Shown: positions 41,026 through 48,999, numbered from the stretch's first letter. The stretch is DNA of 51,123 nucleotides from Methanomassiliicoccaceae archaeon (GCA_003550345.1 PUJZ01000004.1:1-51123), one strand, 5' to 3'. The notes: generated by a model from the sequence alone, not told the origin. A program made the numbers and translations.

Positions 41026-43125
41026 TCAGATGTCCTGGCCCTTGACACGGTCGTGCAGCTCGCCTATCTTGCCCTTGTTCCAGCTGCTTATCTTCGAGAA
41101 GAAGCCGGTGACGCGGGTGATGCCCTCCACATTGGTGGACTGGCAGAAGCCGCAGCTGTCGCTCATGCCCCTCACCGTCTTGCCGCATTCCAGGCAGGAT
41201 GTGAACTCCGGGCTGAAGGCTATCTGCGCGTTGTTGGTGTTGAAGAACGCCTTGCGCACGAAGGCGGCGATGTTCTCCGCCGGAGGCTTCGACTCGCCCA
41301 GCCAAACATGGGTCAGCGCGCCCGCCTCTATCAGCGGATGGAACATGCCCTCCTTCTTCGTCCTCTCGATGGGGCTGATGTCCGATTGGACGTTCAGATA
41401 GGTGGAGTTGGTGTAGTAGAGCTCCCCGTTCGCCTTGCTGCCCTTGACGACGGAGCTTGCCTGCAGCGGGAAGTCCTTCATGTCAAGCTTGGCGAAACGG
41501 TAGGCGGTGCTCTCGGCCGGGGTCTGCTCCAAGGGCATCTTGATGCCGTACTCCTCGCCGAGCCTCTCGACCTCCTTCTTCATGTAGGAGATGACCTTGA
41601 GGCCGAACTTCAAGGCCTCCTTGGACTGATGGAGCTCCTGGCCGGTGTGGTACTGGACCAGCTCGTTCAGTCCGACCATGCCTATGAGGAAGGTGGACTT
41701 GTCTATGCGGTAGTACGGCTCTCCGTCAAGGTCCATGGCCAGCAATGCCAGCGGCCCGTAGTTCTTGAGGTCCATCAGCTGGGCGATGAACTCCTTCTTC
41801 TGCAGATGGGCCTTGGCCGCCAGCTCAAGGTGGTGGCTGATGTTCTCGAACAGCTTCTCGTCGTTCCTCTCCGCCATGTAGGCAAGGCGGGGGAGGTTGA
41901 GGGTGCAGTTCTGCATGGCGGAGAAGCGCATCTTCCACGGCGTCTTGGCCTCTTCCAGGTCCTTGTCGTCGAGCTTGAAGGAGAGGCGGCAGCACTCCGA
42001 TATCTTGGCGGTGTCGCCGCGGTCGAAGACGAAATAGGTGTTGCCCTTCTCGGTCGCGACCTCGGAGATCTTGACGAGGAACTCCTCATGGCCCTCGGTC
42101 TGGAAGAAGCGCTCGGTGATGTGGACCTGCGGCTTGGGGAAGAAGAACGGCCTTCCCAAGGCGTCCCCCTCCATGTACACGTCGAAGAGGGCGTTGAGGA
42201 AGCGCCTGCTCTCCGCCTCGTAGTCCTCGTAGTTCTTGCCGGTGAACTCTCCGCCCGGGCCGATGGCGGGGACTCCGATGAAGTGCTTGGGGGTCTCCCA
42301 ATAAAGGTTGATGTCGCTGAATATGGACTGCCCGCCGCGGGCGACCGCCTGTTGGGCGAACTCGTACACCAGTATCTGAGCGAGCTGCTTCATGCGCTTG
42401 TCGTCAACGTCGACCAGGTAAGGTGCGAGGAAGGTGTTGAAGGCATCCCAGCCAATGGCCCCCGCGAAATGGCCCTGCAGGGCGGCGGAGAACTTGATTA
42501 TCTGCTCTATGAGGACCTCAGGGTGCTTGGCGGGGGTGGCTATCGAAAGCGCGTTGGGGAGGTTGAGGCCGAACTTCTTGACGTACTCTATGGACTGCCC
42601 GCTGCAATAGGGGCGGTCGATCATGCCGAGGTCATGCAGATGCATGGTGCCGCTCATGTGCACGTCGGCGATGTCGGGGCTGAAGACCTCCAGCAGGGCG
42701 AACTCCTTTTTGATGTTCTCCGACAGCGTCAGATTGGTGGCCTCGGGGCCGTGCGGCACGTTGGCGTTCTCCTTGTTGGGGTTCGTTATTATCTGGCGAG
42801 CATCGTACAGCGGGACGCCGAGCCGGGTGTGCTGCTTGCGTATGGACTCCAGGCCGTACTCGACGAGCTTGGCGTTGGTCAGCTCACGTATGAGGGGGGC
42901 GGTGATATACCCGATCTCCATCTTGGAGACCATCTTCTCCACCTCGGTGGAGACGATGGCGGCGGCGTCCTCGCTGATGTCGGTCTCCCGCATCAGGGCC
43001 TCGTATATCCTCTCCTTGTTCCATTTCTTGAGCTCCTCATCAGAGGTACGGACGAAGAGGGTGAGGTCTGTGGACTCCCCTCCCTTCATCTGGGTGTTCT
43101 TCTTGATCGTTTCCTTCGCTTTCAT
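41026..43125 (-). CDS. nrdD: Anaerobic ribonucleoside-triphosphate reductase
   Basis: A 699-residue class III reductase that makes deoxyribonucleotides without oxygen. An N-terminal ATP-cone-like region (about 20-105, LFVRTSDEELKKWNKERIYEAL) precedes the catalytic barrel, which has HMSGTMHLHDLGMIDRPYCSGQS. The C-terminus has the zinc site C644/C647 and C658/C661 and the glycyl radical loop RVTGFF (Gly674) followed by WNKGKIGEL. It needs an activase, NrdG, which is not adjacent. GGGGTGGG precedes the ATG. The upstream region has unusual repeats and a hairpin (see separate entries). Confidence 0.95.
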   Translation of the reverse strand: MKAKETIKKNTQMKGGESTDLTLFVRTSDEELKKWNKERIYEALMRETDISEDAAAIVSTEVEKMVSKMEIGYITAPLIRELTNAKLVEYGLESIRKQHTRLGVPLYDARQIITNPNKENANVPHGPEATNLTLSENIKKEFALLEVFSPDIADVHMSGTMHLHDLGMIDRPYCSGQSIEYVKKFGLNLPNALSIATPAKHPEVLIEQIIKFSAALQGHFAGAIGWDAFNTFLAPYLVDVDDKRMKQLAQILVYEFAQQAVARGGQSIFSDINLYWETPKHFIGVPAIGPGGEFTGKNYEDYEAESRRFLNALFDVYMEGDALGRPFFFPKPQVHITERFFQTEGHEEFLVKISEVATEKGNTYFVFDRGDTAKISECCRLSFKLDDKDLEEAKTPWKMRFSAMQNCTLNLPRLAYMAERNDEKLFENISHHLELAAKAHLQKKEFIAQLMDLKNYGPLALLAMDLDGEPYYRIDKSTFLIGMVGLNELVQYHTGQELHQSKEALKFGLKVISYMKKEVERLGEEYGIKMPLEQTPAESTAYRFAKLDMKDFPLQASSVVKGSKANGELYYTNSTYLNVQSDISPIERTKKEGMFHPLIEAGALTHVWLGESKPPAENIAAFVRKAFFNTNNAQIAFSPEFTSCLECGKTVRGMSDSCGFCQSTNVEGITRVTGFFSKISSWNKGKIGELHDRVKGQDI

Positions 43126-43163
43126 TTATTTCCCACCCCTTGTCATGTATCATGAACGGTGAA

Positions 43164-43186
43164 AGTCCCGTAACGTGAACGGGACT
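43164..43186 (-). promoter_or_regulatory. Perfect 8-bp inverted repeat at the 5' end of the nrdD transcript
   Basis: AGTCCCGT and ACGGGACT separated by 7 nt. The likely TATA box (GCTTTATAGG on the minus strand, 43205-43214) would start transcription at about 43184, so the hairpin is either the very 5' end of the mRNA or an operator over the start site. Confidence 0.5.
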
Positions 43187-43274
43187 ATATGATTCCCTCT
43201 ACTACCTATAAAGCAATTTTTGAACTCGAGATGATAAACTAAACAGCCATTAACCCTGAATAACATTACCATAT

Positions 43275-43307
43275 TTGTTATCAGTATTGTTATCATATTT
43301 GTTATCA
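43275..43307. promoter_or_regulatory. Three 12-bp-period direct repeats TTGTTATCA upstream of nrdD
   Basis: TTGTTATCA occurs at 43275-43283, 43287-43295 and 43299-43307, each start 12 bp after the last, with 3-nt spacers. They lie about 90-120 bp upstream of the predicted nrdD start. Two related copies with the same 12-bp spacing overlap the TATA box of the gene at 46338. The rest of the 310-bp gap 43126-43435 holds the nrdD promoter and, at 43369-43376, a T8 run ending the kinase gene. Confidence 0.6.
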
Positions 43308-43368
43308 TCACACCCAACCAGACAATGGAACCTATGGCCGAGGCACCATCTCGCAATATGGTGGGGAC

Positions 43369-43376
43369 AAAAAAAA
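43369..43376 (-). terminator. T-tract terminator of the HisKA_2 kinase gene
   Basis: Eight consecutive T on the minus strand, about 60 nt after the kinase stop, in a form typical of archaeal intrinsic termination. Confidence 0.45.
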
Positions 43377-43435
43377 GTAATCATGGCAATAAGGCTGTAA
43401 CGAACGGTTCACCGTACTATCCCGGCCCCCGCAGT

Positions 43436-44881
43436 TCAGGAGCCGCCCTTGGGGAATGTCACCGTCCAGACGGTCCCGTCGCGGTAGGAGTGCGAGATCC
43501 TTCCCCTCAGCTTCTCCTCCACCGTCTGCTTCGCTACCTTCAGCCCCAACCTTCCGTCCCTCTCGATGCTGAAATCCACTGGAAGGCCTGGCCCGTCGTC
43601 CGTGACCTCGAGCAGGTACTCGTCAGCGCTCTCTTCGAAGCGTACGCTTATCCTTCCGCCGTCCTCGGCCAAAGCATGGTGTAGGGCGTTTGTGAACAGC
43701 TCGGTCGCCACTATCGACAGGTCGGTGGTCCTGTTGTAATCCAGACGCACGGGCTCTATGTCAAGGTCAAGATGAACCCGGTCCCGGACCTCATGGCCCT
43801 CAAGGATCTGCATCAGCAGCCACTTGAGGTTGGACCGGATGTCCACCTTGACGAAGTCGTCCGACTGGAAGACGAAGCCGTGGATGGAGGACATAGACAT
43901 TATCCGCGACTCGGCGTCCCGGAGGGTCCTCTTGACCGTGTCGTCGTCGGTGGACATCATCTGCATGTTCAGCATGCCCACAATCATGGCGAGGTTGTTC
44001 CTGACCCGGTGGTGCAGCTCCGCCAGCAGCACGGTCCTCTCCTCGAGCGCCTTCTCGAGGCCCTCCTCATGCATCTTCAGCTCGGTGACGTCCTCGGCGA
44101 TGCCCTGGTACCCTTTGACATCCTGGTCGACGTATATGGGCGATAGGCTGAAAGCGAGCTTTTTCCTGCCGTCCACGGTCTCGACGTCGAAGACGCCCAT
44201 CTGGTCCTGCCCCCCCAGGGCGTTGCTCTCCATGATGAGGAAGGCCCTCCTCTGGTCCGGGGAGACGACCGACGACATCCCCTTCATTGAGATAGACGAC
44301 ACCTCCTCTGGTCCGAGTACGATGTGTATCGAAGGCGAGTAGTAGAAGTAGCCCAGCTCCTTGTCGCGCAGGAAGACGAACTTGTCCTCATCCGAGATAA
44401 TGCGGTTGAGCACGAACCCCTCCCAGCGGAGCATGGTCATGACGCTGCCGACGACGATGTATATGGCCGACCTCGACACCACCGGCACCCACTGGTCGAA
44501 ATCTATCGTCCCCAAATGCCAGCTGAAGAACATGTACAGGCCGATGTAGCCGGCGGCTATGGTCACAGAGAAGCCTATGCCACGGTGCGGGAACCAATAA
44601 GCCACCATCATTACGGGGAGGGAGAACATGTGAGGGAAGATCACGTTGATCCCCTGGTACATGCTTGCCAAAGCGATGAGCAGTATCGACCCGGTGACGG
44701 CGAATATCGCCAACGCCTGCTGCCTGGTGCCGATCTCTTTGGCGGACAGCCTCAGCAGGAAGCGGTGGAGCCTCCGGTAGGGAAGGGGGTGCCTGCCGTA
44801 GTCCCTCATCGCCCTCATGGGCTCCTCGTCTGTACTGGCGCCTTCCCCTTCGCGCCCTCCTCTGCGGATAGCTCCAGGCAA
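43436..44881 (-). CDS. Membrane histidine kinase, PAS and HisKA_2/HATPase
   Basis: A 481-residue kinase. Four to five hydrophobic segments lie in about 55-155. A PAS-like domain spans about 165-270 and ends with GYQGIAEDVTELK. The phosphoacceptor is of the HisKA_2 type, LLAELHHRVRNNLAMI (His pair 290-291). The ATPase part has ELFTNALHHAL, DDGPGLP and GRLGLKVAKQTVEEKL. The start is a TTG with AGGTG upstream and a CCATTAAATATG box further up; ATG 44818 is an alternative. No response regulator is adjacent. It is of a different kinase subfamily from the tandem pair at 7.4-10.8 kb. Confidence 0.9.
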   Translation of the reverse strand: MPGAIRRGGREGEGASTDEEPMRAMRDYGRHPLPYRRLHRFLLRLSAKEIGTRQQALAIFAVTGSILLIALASMYQGINVIFPHMFSLPVMMVAYWFPHRGIGFSVTIAAGYIGLYMFFSWHLGTIDFDQWVPVVSRSAIYIVVGSVMTMLRWEGFVLNRIISDEDKFVFLRDKELGYFYYSPSIHIVLGPEEVSSISMKGMSSVVSPDQRRAFLIMESNALGGQDQMGVFDVETVDGRKKLAFSLSPIYVDQDVKGYQGIAEDVTELKMHEEGLEKALEERTVLLAELHHRVRNNLAMIVGMLNMQMMSTDDDTVKRTLRDAESRIMSMSSIHGFVFQSDDFVKVDIRSNLKWLLMQILEGHEVRDRVHLDLDIEPVRLDYNRTTDLSIVATELFTNALHHALAEDGGRISVRFEESADEYLLEVTDDGPGLPVDFSIERDGRLGLKVAKQTVEEKLRGRISHSYRDGTVWTVTFPKGGS

Positions 44882-44997
44882 GTTGCCGCACCTTCAAGGG
44901 AAAAATGAACGGGGACATATTTAATGGCAATCCGTCGTCCCCGTGACCTGAGGCCCCCTCGCAAAAGATATATCTCGACATCGGATGCCTGAACGGG

Positions 44998-46290
44998 ATG
45001 GATGTGCTGCACACGGCCTTGGCGGTGTTCGTTCTCACCTATTTCCTGATCTCTGCCCGGCATCTGCCCCGCATCAGGATGGAGAGGTCCACCGCAGCCT
45101 TGCTGGGTGCAGCCCTGATGGTCATCGTGGGGGCGACCACCGTCTCCGGCGCCCTCCGCTCGATCGACGTTGAGGTGCTGATGCTGCTTCTGGGGATGAT
45201 GCTCCTCGTCTCATCCCTTCAGACCTGCGGCCTCTTCCGCATCATCAGCGAATGGATGGTCAGGAGGTCCACCACGCCTTTGCGCTTCTTCACCCTCATT
45301 TGCGTTGTCACGGCATCGCTGTCGGCATTGGTGCTCAATGACGCGGTGGTGCTGCTCCTCACCCCGGTCATAATCGAGACCTGCTACCGTTTGAGGCTGA
45401 AGCCGTTCCCCTTTCTGATGGGGCATGTGATGGCGGCCAACATCGGTTCGGTGGCCACCGTGGTGGGCAATCCGCAGAACGCCTACATAGCGACCCAGGC
45501 AGGGATCGGCTTTCTCGACTTCAGCTACAGGCTCCTCCCCGCCGCCGCCGTCTGCCTGACGGTGATGATCGCGATGATGGCGGTGATCTTCCGCAAGGAC
45601 CTCCTGGGCGGCAGCCTTGAAGCGCCCGACCCCAGTGTGATGGCATCCTTCGACCATGCCGAGGTGGAAGGGAGGGTTCGTGGACAGCTGCTTCGGAGGG
45701 GCTCAAACCTTAGGCTTCTGTTGCTGGTGACCGCCGCCACCGTTGCGGCATTCACCGCCAGCAACGCGATCGGTCTTCCTCTTGGACATATAGCGATCAT
45801 CGCCGGCTCGGTCGCCGCCCTTCTCACCGCTCTCCTCACGGACGTCAGGCCGAGGGAGATCTCATCGGGCGTGGACTGGTCGATACTGCTCTTCTTCATC
45901 GGGCTCTTCGTGGTGATCCAGGGGGCTGTGGACTCAGGCCTCATGCAAGCGATGGAGGTCGGATTGTTCACAAACACGCCCCTTGAGTCAGGCAGCGGAT
46001 CCTCCATGGCAGTGTTGGTGGCGTTGCTCTCCAACCTCGTCAGCAACGTCCCCGCCGTGCTGCTGGTCGTGGGACTGATGCCGGTAACCGGCGATATGTG
46101 GTACAGCCTGGCCGCGGTGTCGACCCTCGCCGGCAACGCCACCATCATCGCCTCGGCGGTGAACATAATCATGGCGGAGAGGGCGGAGAGGCTGGGGGTG
46201 AGGATCGAATTCTGGCGCTTCATGGCGGCAGGGCTTCCCGTGGCCGTGGTCACCACCCTCATAGCCTATGGCTTGCTGACACTGCTCTGA
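44998..46290 (+). CDS. ArsB/NhaD-superfamily anion or ion permease
   Basis: A 430-residue transporter with about eleven or twelve hydrophobic helices. Signature stretches are SALVLNDAVVLLLTPVII and NIGSVATVVGNPQNAYIA in the first half, echoed by SNLVSNVPAVLLVVGL and STLAGNATIIASAVNIIMAE in the second half. These inverted-repeat motifs define the ArsB/NhaD/citrate (ion transporter) superfamily. The substrate (arsenite, sodium/proton or a dicarboxylate) cannot be fixed by sequence. A GATATATC box about 25-28 nt upstream suggests near-leaderless transcription. Confidence 0.85.
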   Translation: MDVLHTALAVFVLTYFLISARHLPRIRMERSTAALLGAALMVIVGATTVSGALRSIDVEVLMLLLGMMLLVSSLQTCGLFRIISEWMVRRSTTPLRFFTLICVVTASLSALVLNDAVVLLLTPVIIETCYRLRLKPFPFLMGHVMAANIGSVATVVGNPQNAYIATQAGIGFLDFSYRLLPAAAVCLTVMIAMMAVIFRKDLLGGSLEAPDPSVMASFDHAEVEGRVRGQLLRRGSNLRLLLLVTAATVAAFTASNAIGLPLGHIAIIAGSVAALLTALLTDVRPREISSGVDWSILLFFIGLFVVIQGAVDSGLMQAMEVGLFTNTPLESGSGSSMAVLVALLSNLVSNVPAVLLVVGLMPVTGDMWYSLAAVSTLAGNATIIASAVNIIMAERAERLGVRIEFWRFMAAGLPVAVVTTLIAYGLLTLL

Positions 46291-46305
46291 GCGACGGCAA
46301 CATCT

Positions 46306-46326
46306 TTATTATCACATCTGTTATCA
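46306..46326 (+). promoter_or_regulatory. TATA box overlapped by two 12-bp-spaced TTATCA repeats
   Basis: TTATTATCA (46306-46314) and CTGTTATCA (46318-46326) repeat with a 12-bp period, as in the nrdD upstream region. The first overlaps the presumed TATA (TTTATTAT) of the leaderless gene at 46338, the position expected for repression. Confidence 0.55.
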
Positions 46327-46337
46327 GATTCGATACA

Positions 46338-46916
46338 ATGGCCAAGATACAGCTCGAGGAGGATTTCCGAAGGATTGTCCTCGATGCTCTGGGCAAGGAC
46401 GGCCGGTCCATCAGCGCCCTCTCCAAGGAGCTCGAGTCAAGGGGTCACCGCCTCCACCGCCTCATAATAACCGGCTACCTGCGGGCGCTGGCGGACATGC
46501 AGCTGGTCAAAGAGAAGGACGTCCCCCCTTCCAAGGTCTACGTGCCGATGGCGAGGCTCGATGACAGCATATACACCCGGGCCAAGGAGGCCGCGGAGGA
46601 GTCCGCATCCGACCCCGACCTGCGCACTCTGCAGCTGCTGAACTCCTTGCTGAGAAGGCCGGTCTATGAGTCCGAGCTCCGCGAGGCGGGCGTGGACATC
46701 ATCAAAGGCGTGGCATTGAGCGAGGAGGAGGCCGCGGAGCTCAGGTCGTCGCTGCCCAAGAGGCTCAAGTCGCGTTTCAGCGCCAAAGAGGCCGCCTATC
46801 TGCCCGAGAGGGAGATGAGCGCCGAGGAGTACATGCGCAGCCTCGAGGCCCTCGCCACCGGGGTGACCCGCTCCAGGCACCTCGTTCTCGACACCAGGCA
46901 GAGCAGGCTCCTCTGA
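46338..46916 (+). CDS. Putative winged-helix DNA-binding protein
   Basis: A 192-residue protein. The first 75 residues (FRRIVLDALGKDGRSISALSKELESRG, then LIITGYLRALADMQLVKEKDVPPSKVYVP) have the helix-turn-helix plus wing pattern of archaeal wHTH regulators. The remainder is helical and charged, with no recognised family. ATG 46338 is preceded by a TATA-like element about 28 nt away and no ribosome site, so it is leaderless; a longer upstream frame overlaps the permease and is rejected. The repeat motif on its promoter recurs near nrdD, so it may autoregulate and control nrdD (inference). Confidence 0.68.
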   Translation: MAKIQLEEDFRRIVLDALGKDGRSISALSKELESRGHRLHRLIITGYLRALADMQLVKEKDVPPSKVYVPMARLDDSIYTRAKEAAEESASDPDLRTLQLLNSLLRRPVYESELREAGVDIIKGVALSEEEAAELRSSLPKRLKSRFSAKEAAYLPEREMSAEEYMRSLEALATGVTRSRHLVLDTRQSRLL

Positions 46917-46922
46917 CCCGAC

Positions 46923-46932
46923 AATATATTTA
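46923..46932 (+). promoter_or_regulatory. TATA box of the AIR-synthase-like gene
   Basis: AATATATTTA lies about 28 nt upstream of ATG 46956, giving a near-leaderless transcript. Confidence 0.55.
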
Positions 46933-46955
46933 TCGGAGGATGGAATACGAGGGTC

Positions 46956-47930
46956 ATGGACGTCGACGGAATCGTGGAGAAGGTGAGGAACTTCCCGGGC
47001 ATCACCCGCAAGCGCCCGATCGAAGAGGTGGTCGGATACCTTCCGACCGCCGATTTCGAGGATGTCCTCGCATCCGCCGGCGAGGACGCCGCGGTCATAC
47101 GGCACGGGGATGAGTGCCTGCTCTTCGCCGCCGACGGCATCATGGAGTCGCTGATGAAGACCAATCCCTTCTATGCGGGCTACTTCTCGGTCCTCGTGAA
47201 CGTCAATGACATAGCCGCGATGGGCGGAAGGCCGCTTGCCATGGTGGACATAGTGTCGATAAAGGACAACCGCATCTGCATCCAGGTCCTCAAGGGCATG
47301 GAGACGGCGGTGAGGAAGTTCAACGTCCCCGTCGTCGGCGGGCACACCCACCCGGACTGCGCCTACAACGCCGTCGACGTTTCCATAATAGGCACCGCGC
47401 CCTGCGACGAGGTCATCTTCAGCCACACCGCGCAAGAGGGAGACGACGTGGTGTTCGCCATGGACCTGAACGGCTTCTATCCCCCCGACCTGCCGCTGGC
47501 ATGGGACAGCACCTCCGACAAGAGCCCCGCCTACGTCCAGGAGCAGGTGGCGCTCATGAGGCGCATAGGGGCGGAGAGGTTGGCCAGCGCCGCCAAGGAC
47601 ATGAGCAACCCCGGCTGCCTGGGCACACTGGGCATGCTGCTGGAGACCAGCGGCAAAGGCGCCAGGGTGGACCTCGCCAAGATACCGGTTCCCGACGGGG
47701 TCGATTTCAGCCAATGGCTGGTCTCCTATCAGGGGTGCGGATTCGCCATCACCTGCCCCCCGGGGAGCTCGCAGCGCCTGATCGGGCTCTTCGCCGAGGT
47801 GGGCATGGAGGCCGCCGTGGTGGGGTCGGTGCGCAAAGGGAGGCTCTACACCATTCACCACGGCTCCGAGGAGAGGACGCTCTTCGACTTCTCCAAGGAC
47901 AAGATAACCGGATGCATAAGGAAGGGATGA
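46956..47930 (+). CDS. AIR synthase-related protein, methanogenesis marker 2-like
   Basis: A 324-residue member of the PurM/SelD/HypE ATP-binding superfamily. The N-terminal block GEDAAVIRHGDECLLFAADGI and VNVNDIAAMGGRPLAMVDI are the PurM-type phosphate-binding signatures; VVGGHTHPDCAYNAVDVSIIG follows. This combination, with the VRNFPGITRKRPI opening, resembles the methanogenesis marker protein 2 family, otherwise seen only in methanogens. The exact substrate is not known. SelD is less likely, as the usual N-terminal Cys/Sec active site is absent. It is convergent with the SRP RNA gene. Confidence 0.75.
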   Translation: MDVDGIVEKVRNFPGITRKRPIEEVVGYLPTADFEDVLASAGEDAAVIRHGDECLLFAADGIMESLMKTNPFYAGYFSVLVNVNDIAAMGGRPLAMVDIVSIKDNRICIQVLKGMETAVRKFNVPVVGGHTHPDCAYNAVDVSIIGTAPCDEVIFSHTAQEGDDVVFAMDLNGFYPPDLPLAWDSTSDKSPAYVQEQVALMRRIGAERLASAAKDMSNPGCLGTLGMLLETSGKGARVDLAKIPVPDGVDFSQWLVSYQGCGFAITCPPGSSQRLIGLFAEVGMEAAVVGSVRKGRLYTIHHGSEERTLFDFSKDKITGCIRKG

Positions 47931-48243
47931 GTGCTAGGCCACGGAGGTTGCCGCGCTCTCGCCCGGAGGTGGACCGTACCGCTTCTCAGCCCCGCTACCC
48001 ATCGAGCGTCGGTAGTTCGCGGTGAGGCTGCTCCCGTCAGGGCCTCGCCCGGTCTCCGCGATCAGAGTGGCGGTAGCGACCCTCCGGTCGAACTCGGCCA
48101 CTGCCACCGGCCCCGTTGGACAGGACCTCATGGTCGCAATACTGGGCCTCCGGGGTCGAGCCACGTCGTCCTCCGCTGTCACCTCCGCATATCGACGGTT
48201 TCGGTATACAAGGATACGCCGAGCATCCCGGTCTAGCCTAGCG
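47931..48243 (-). ncRNA. ffs (SRP RNA): Archaeal 7S signal recognition particle RNA
   Basis: On the minus strand the ends pair through GCTAGGC (48236-48242) and GCCTAGC (47933-47939). The 5' domain has GCTCGGCG and CCGAAACCGTCGATATGCGG, matching the conserved loop region of archaeal 7S RNA. Helix 6 is CGACC-GGAG-GGTCG (48077-48090), with the GNAR loop that contacts SRP19. Helix 8 contains the invariant GGGAGCAGCC (48026-48035). The apical loop of helix 8 reads TGAC rather than the usual GGAA. The 5' end is estimated from a TATA box at 48263-48270 and is good to a few nt. Long ORFs called across this stretch are rejected. Confidence 0.93.
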
Positions 48244-48262
48244 TCCCTAGCTAAGTTACGGA

Positions 48263-48270
48263 CATATTTA
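48263..48270 (-). promoter_or_regulatory. TATA box of the SRP RNA gene
   Basis: TAAATATG on the minus strand, about 25 nt before the 7S RNA 5' end. Its first three bases are the TAA stop codon of the upstream protein gene. Confidence 0.6.
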
Positions 48271-48909
48271 GTCGTTTCCTTCACTGGCCAGCCGGGAGGG
48301 GCCCCCGTCCAAGGAGCAGACCCACTCGTAATAGTTCTGGCTGGCGATGCGCGCCAGCTCGATGAACGTGTGCAGCGGGCCCTTCATCATGCGGTTGGGG
48401 CGCATGGATATGGTGAGGTGGCCGATGACGCAGCGTTTGGAGCGGTCGGATATGGCGTTGTCATGGACGGCGAGGTTCCTCACGGTTATGATGTCATGCC
48501 ACTGCCTGCTCCTCTCGGGGCCCATGAGGCCGGCGTCGCGGCTGGCGTCGAATATGCCGCGGGGATGCTGGGCGCCCTCGAAGATCCCCCGGGACCGGCA
48601 GACCTTCTTGGCGGAGTGCTCGATGGCGCTGAGCGTCTCGATGAACAGCATCTTGCTGATGTACACCGCGCGGTCGGACATCTCCTCGCCCAGCCTCTCC
48701 TCGTCGATGCCCGCTTCGAAACGCTCGCTGCTCCACAGTTTCCGGTACATCTGGAGCATCTCCCGGGTGATCATCGCCTTGTTGTGGACCATGGTGAAGG
48801 CCATCGCCTCGGGGCGCCTGTCCGCCCCGTCGGACCTCAGTATCTCCAGGAAGAGCCGCGTCTCCTCCATGAGAAGCTCGGCCCTCTCCACCAGGTCGTG
48901 CACGGCCAT
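48268..48909 (-). CDS. Hypothetical protein upstream of the SRP RNA gene
   Basis: A 213-residue soluble helical protein that I do not recognise. It has no membrane segment or known motif; notable are MVHNKAMITREMLQMYRKLW, IETLSAIEHSAKKVC and WHDIITVRNLAVHDNAIS. The RNLAVHDNA segment recalls helical domains of HEPN/MAE_28990-type proteins, but the match is weak. A GTTTATACC box lies 15-23 nt upstream of the ATG. Codon use is like its neighbours, and its stop codon forms part of the SRP RNA promoter. Confidence 0.7.
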   Translation of the reverse strand: MAVHDLVERAELLMEETRLFLEILRSDGADRRPEAMAFTMVHNKAMITREMLQMYRKLWSSERFEAGIDEERLGEEMSDRAVYISKMLFIETLSAIEHSAKKVCRSRGIFEGAQHPRGIFDASRDAGLMGPERSRQWHDIITVRNLAVHDNAISDRSKRCVIGHLTISMRPNRMMKGPLHTFIELARIASQNYYEWVCSLDGGPSRLASEGND

Positions 48910-48999
48910 CCATCGTCAGGAGGGTATAAACCTGTTATCCCGCCGTCCATCATTAAATAAAGGCTTTCTGATTACCTTGGCATCCGGAGGAAAAGCAGG

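Noticed and set aside
41053-43155. 700-codon plus-strand open frame
   Set aside because: It is the exact antisense of nrdD; long antisense frames are expected with high GC third positions, and the translation shows no domain pattern.
43275-43307. CRISPR array
   Set aside because: Repeat units are 9 bp with 3-nt spacers; no cas genes are near. A protein-binding site fits better.
48022-48960. 312-codon plus-strand open frame
   Set aside because: It spans the SRP RNA and the antisense of the hypothetical gene at 48268; RNA structure and conserved 7S motifs explain the sequence better.
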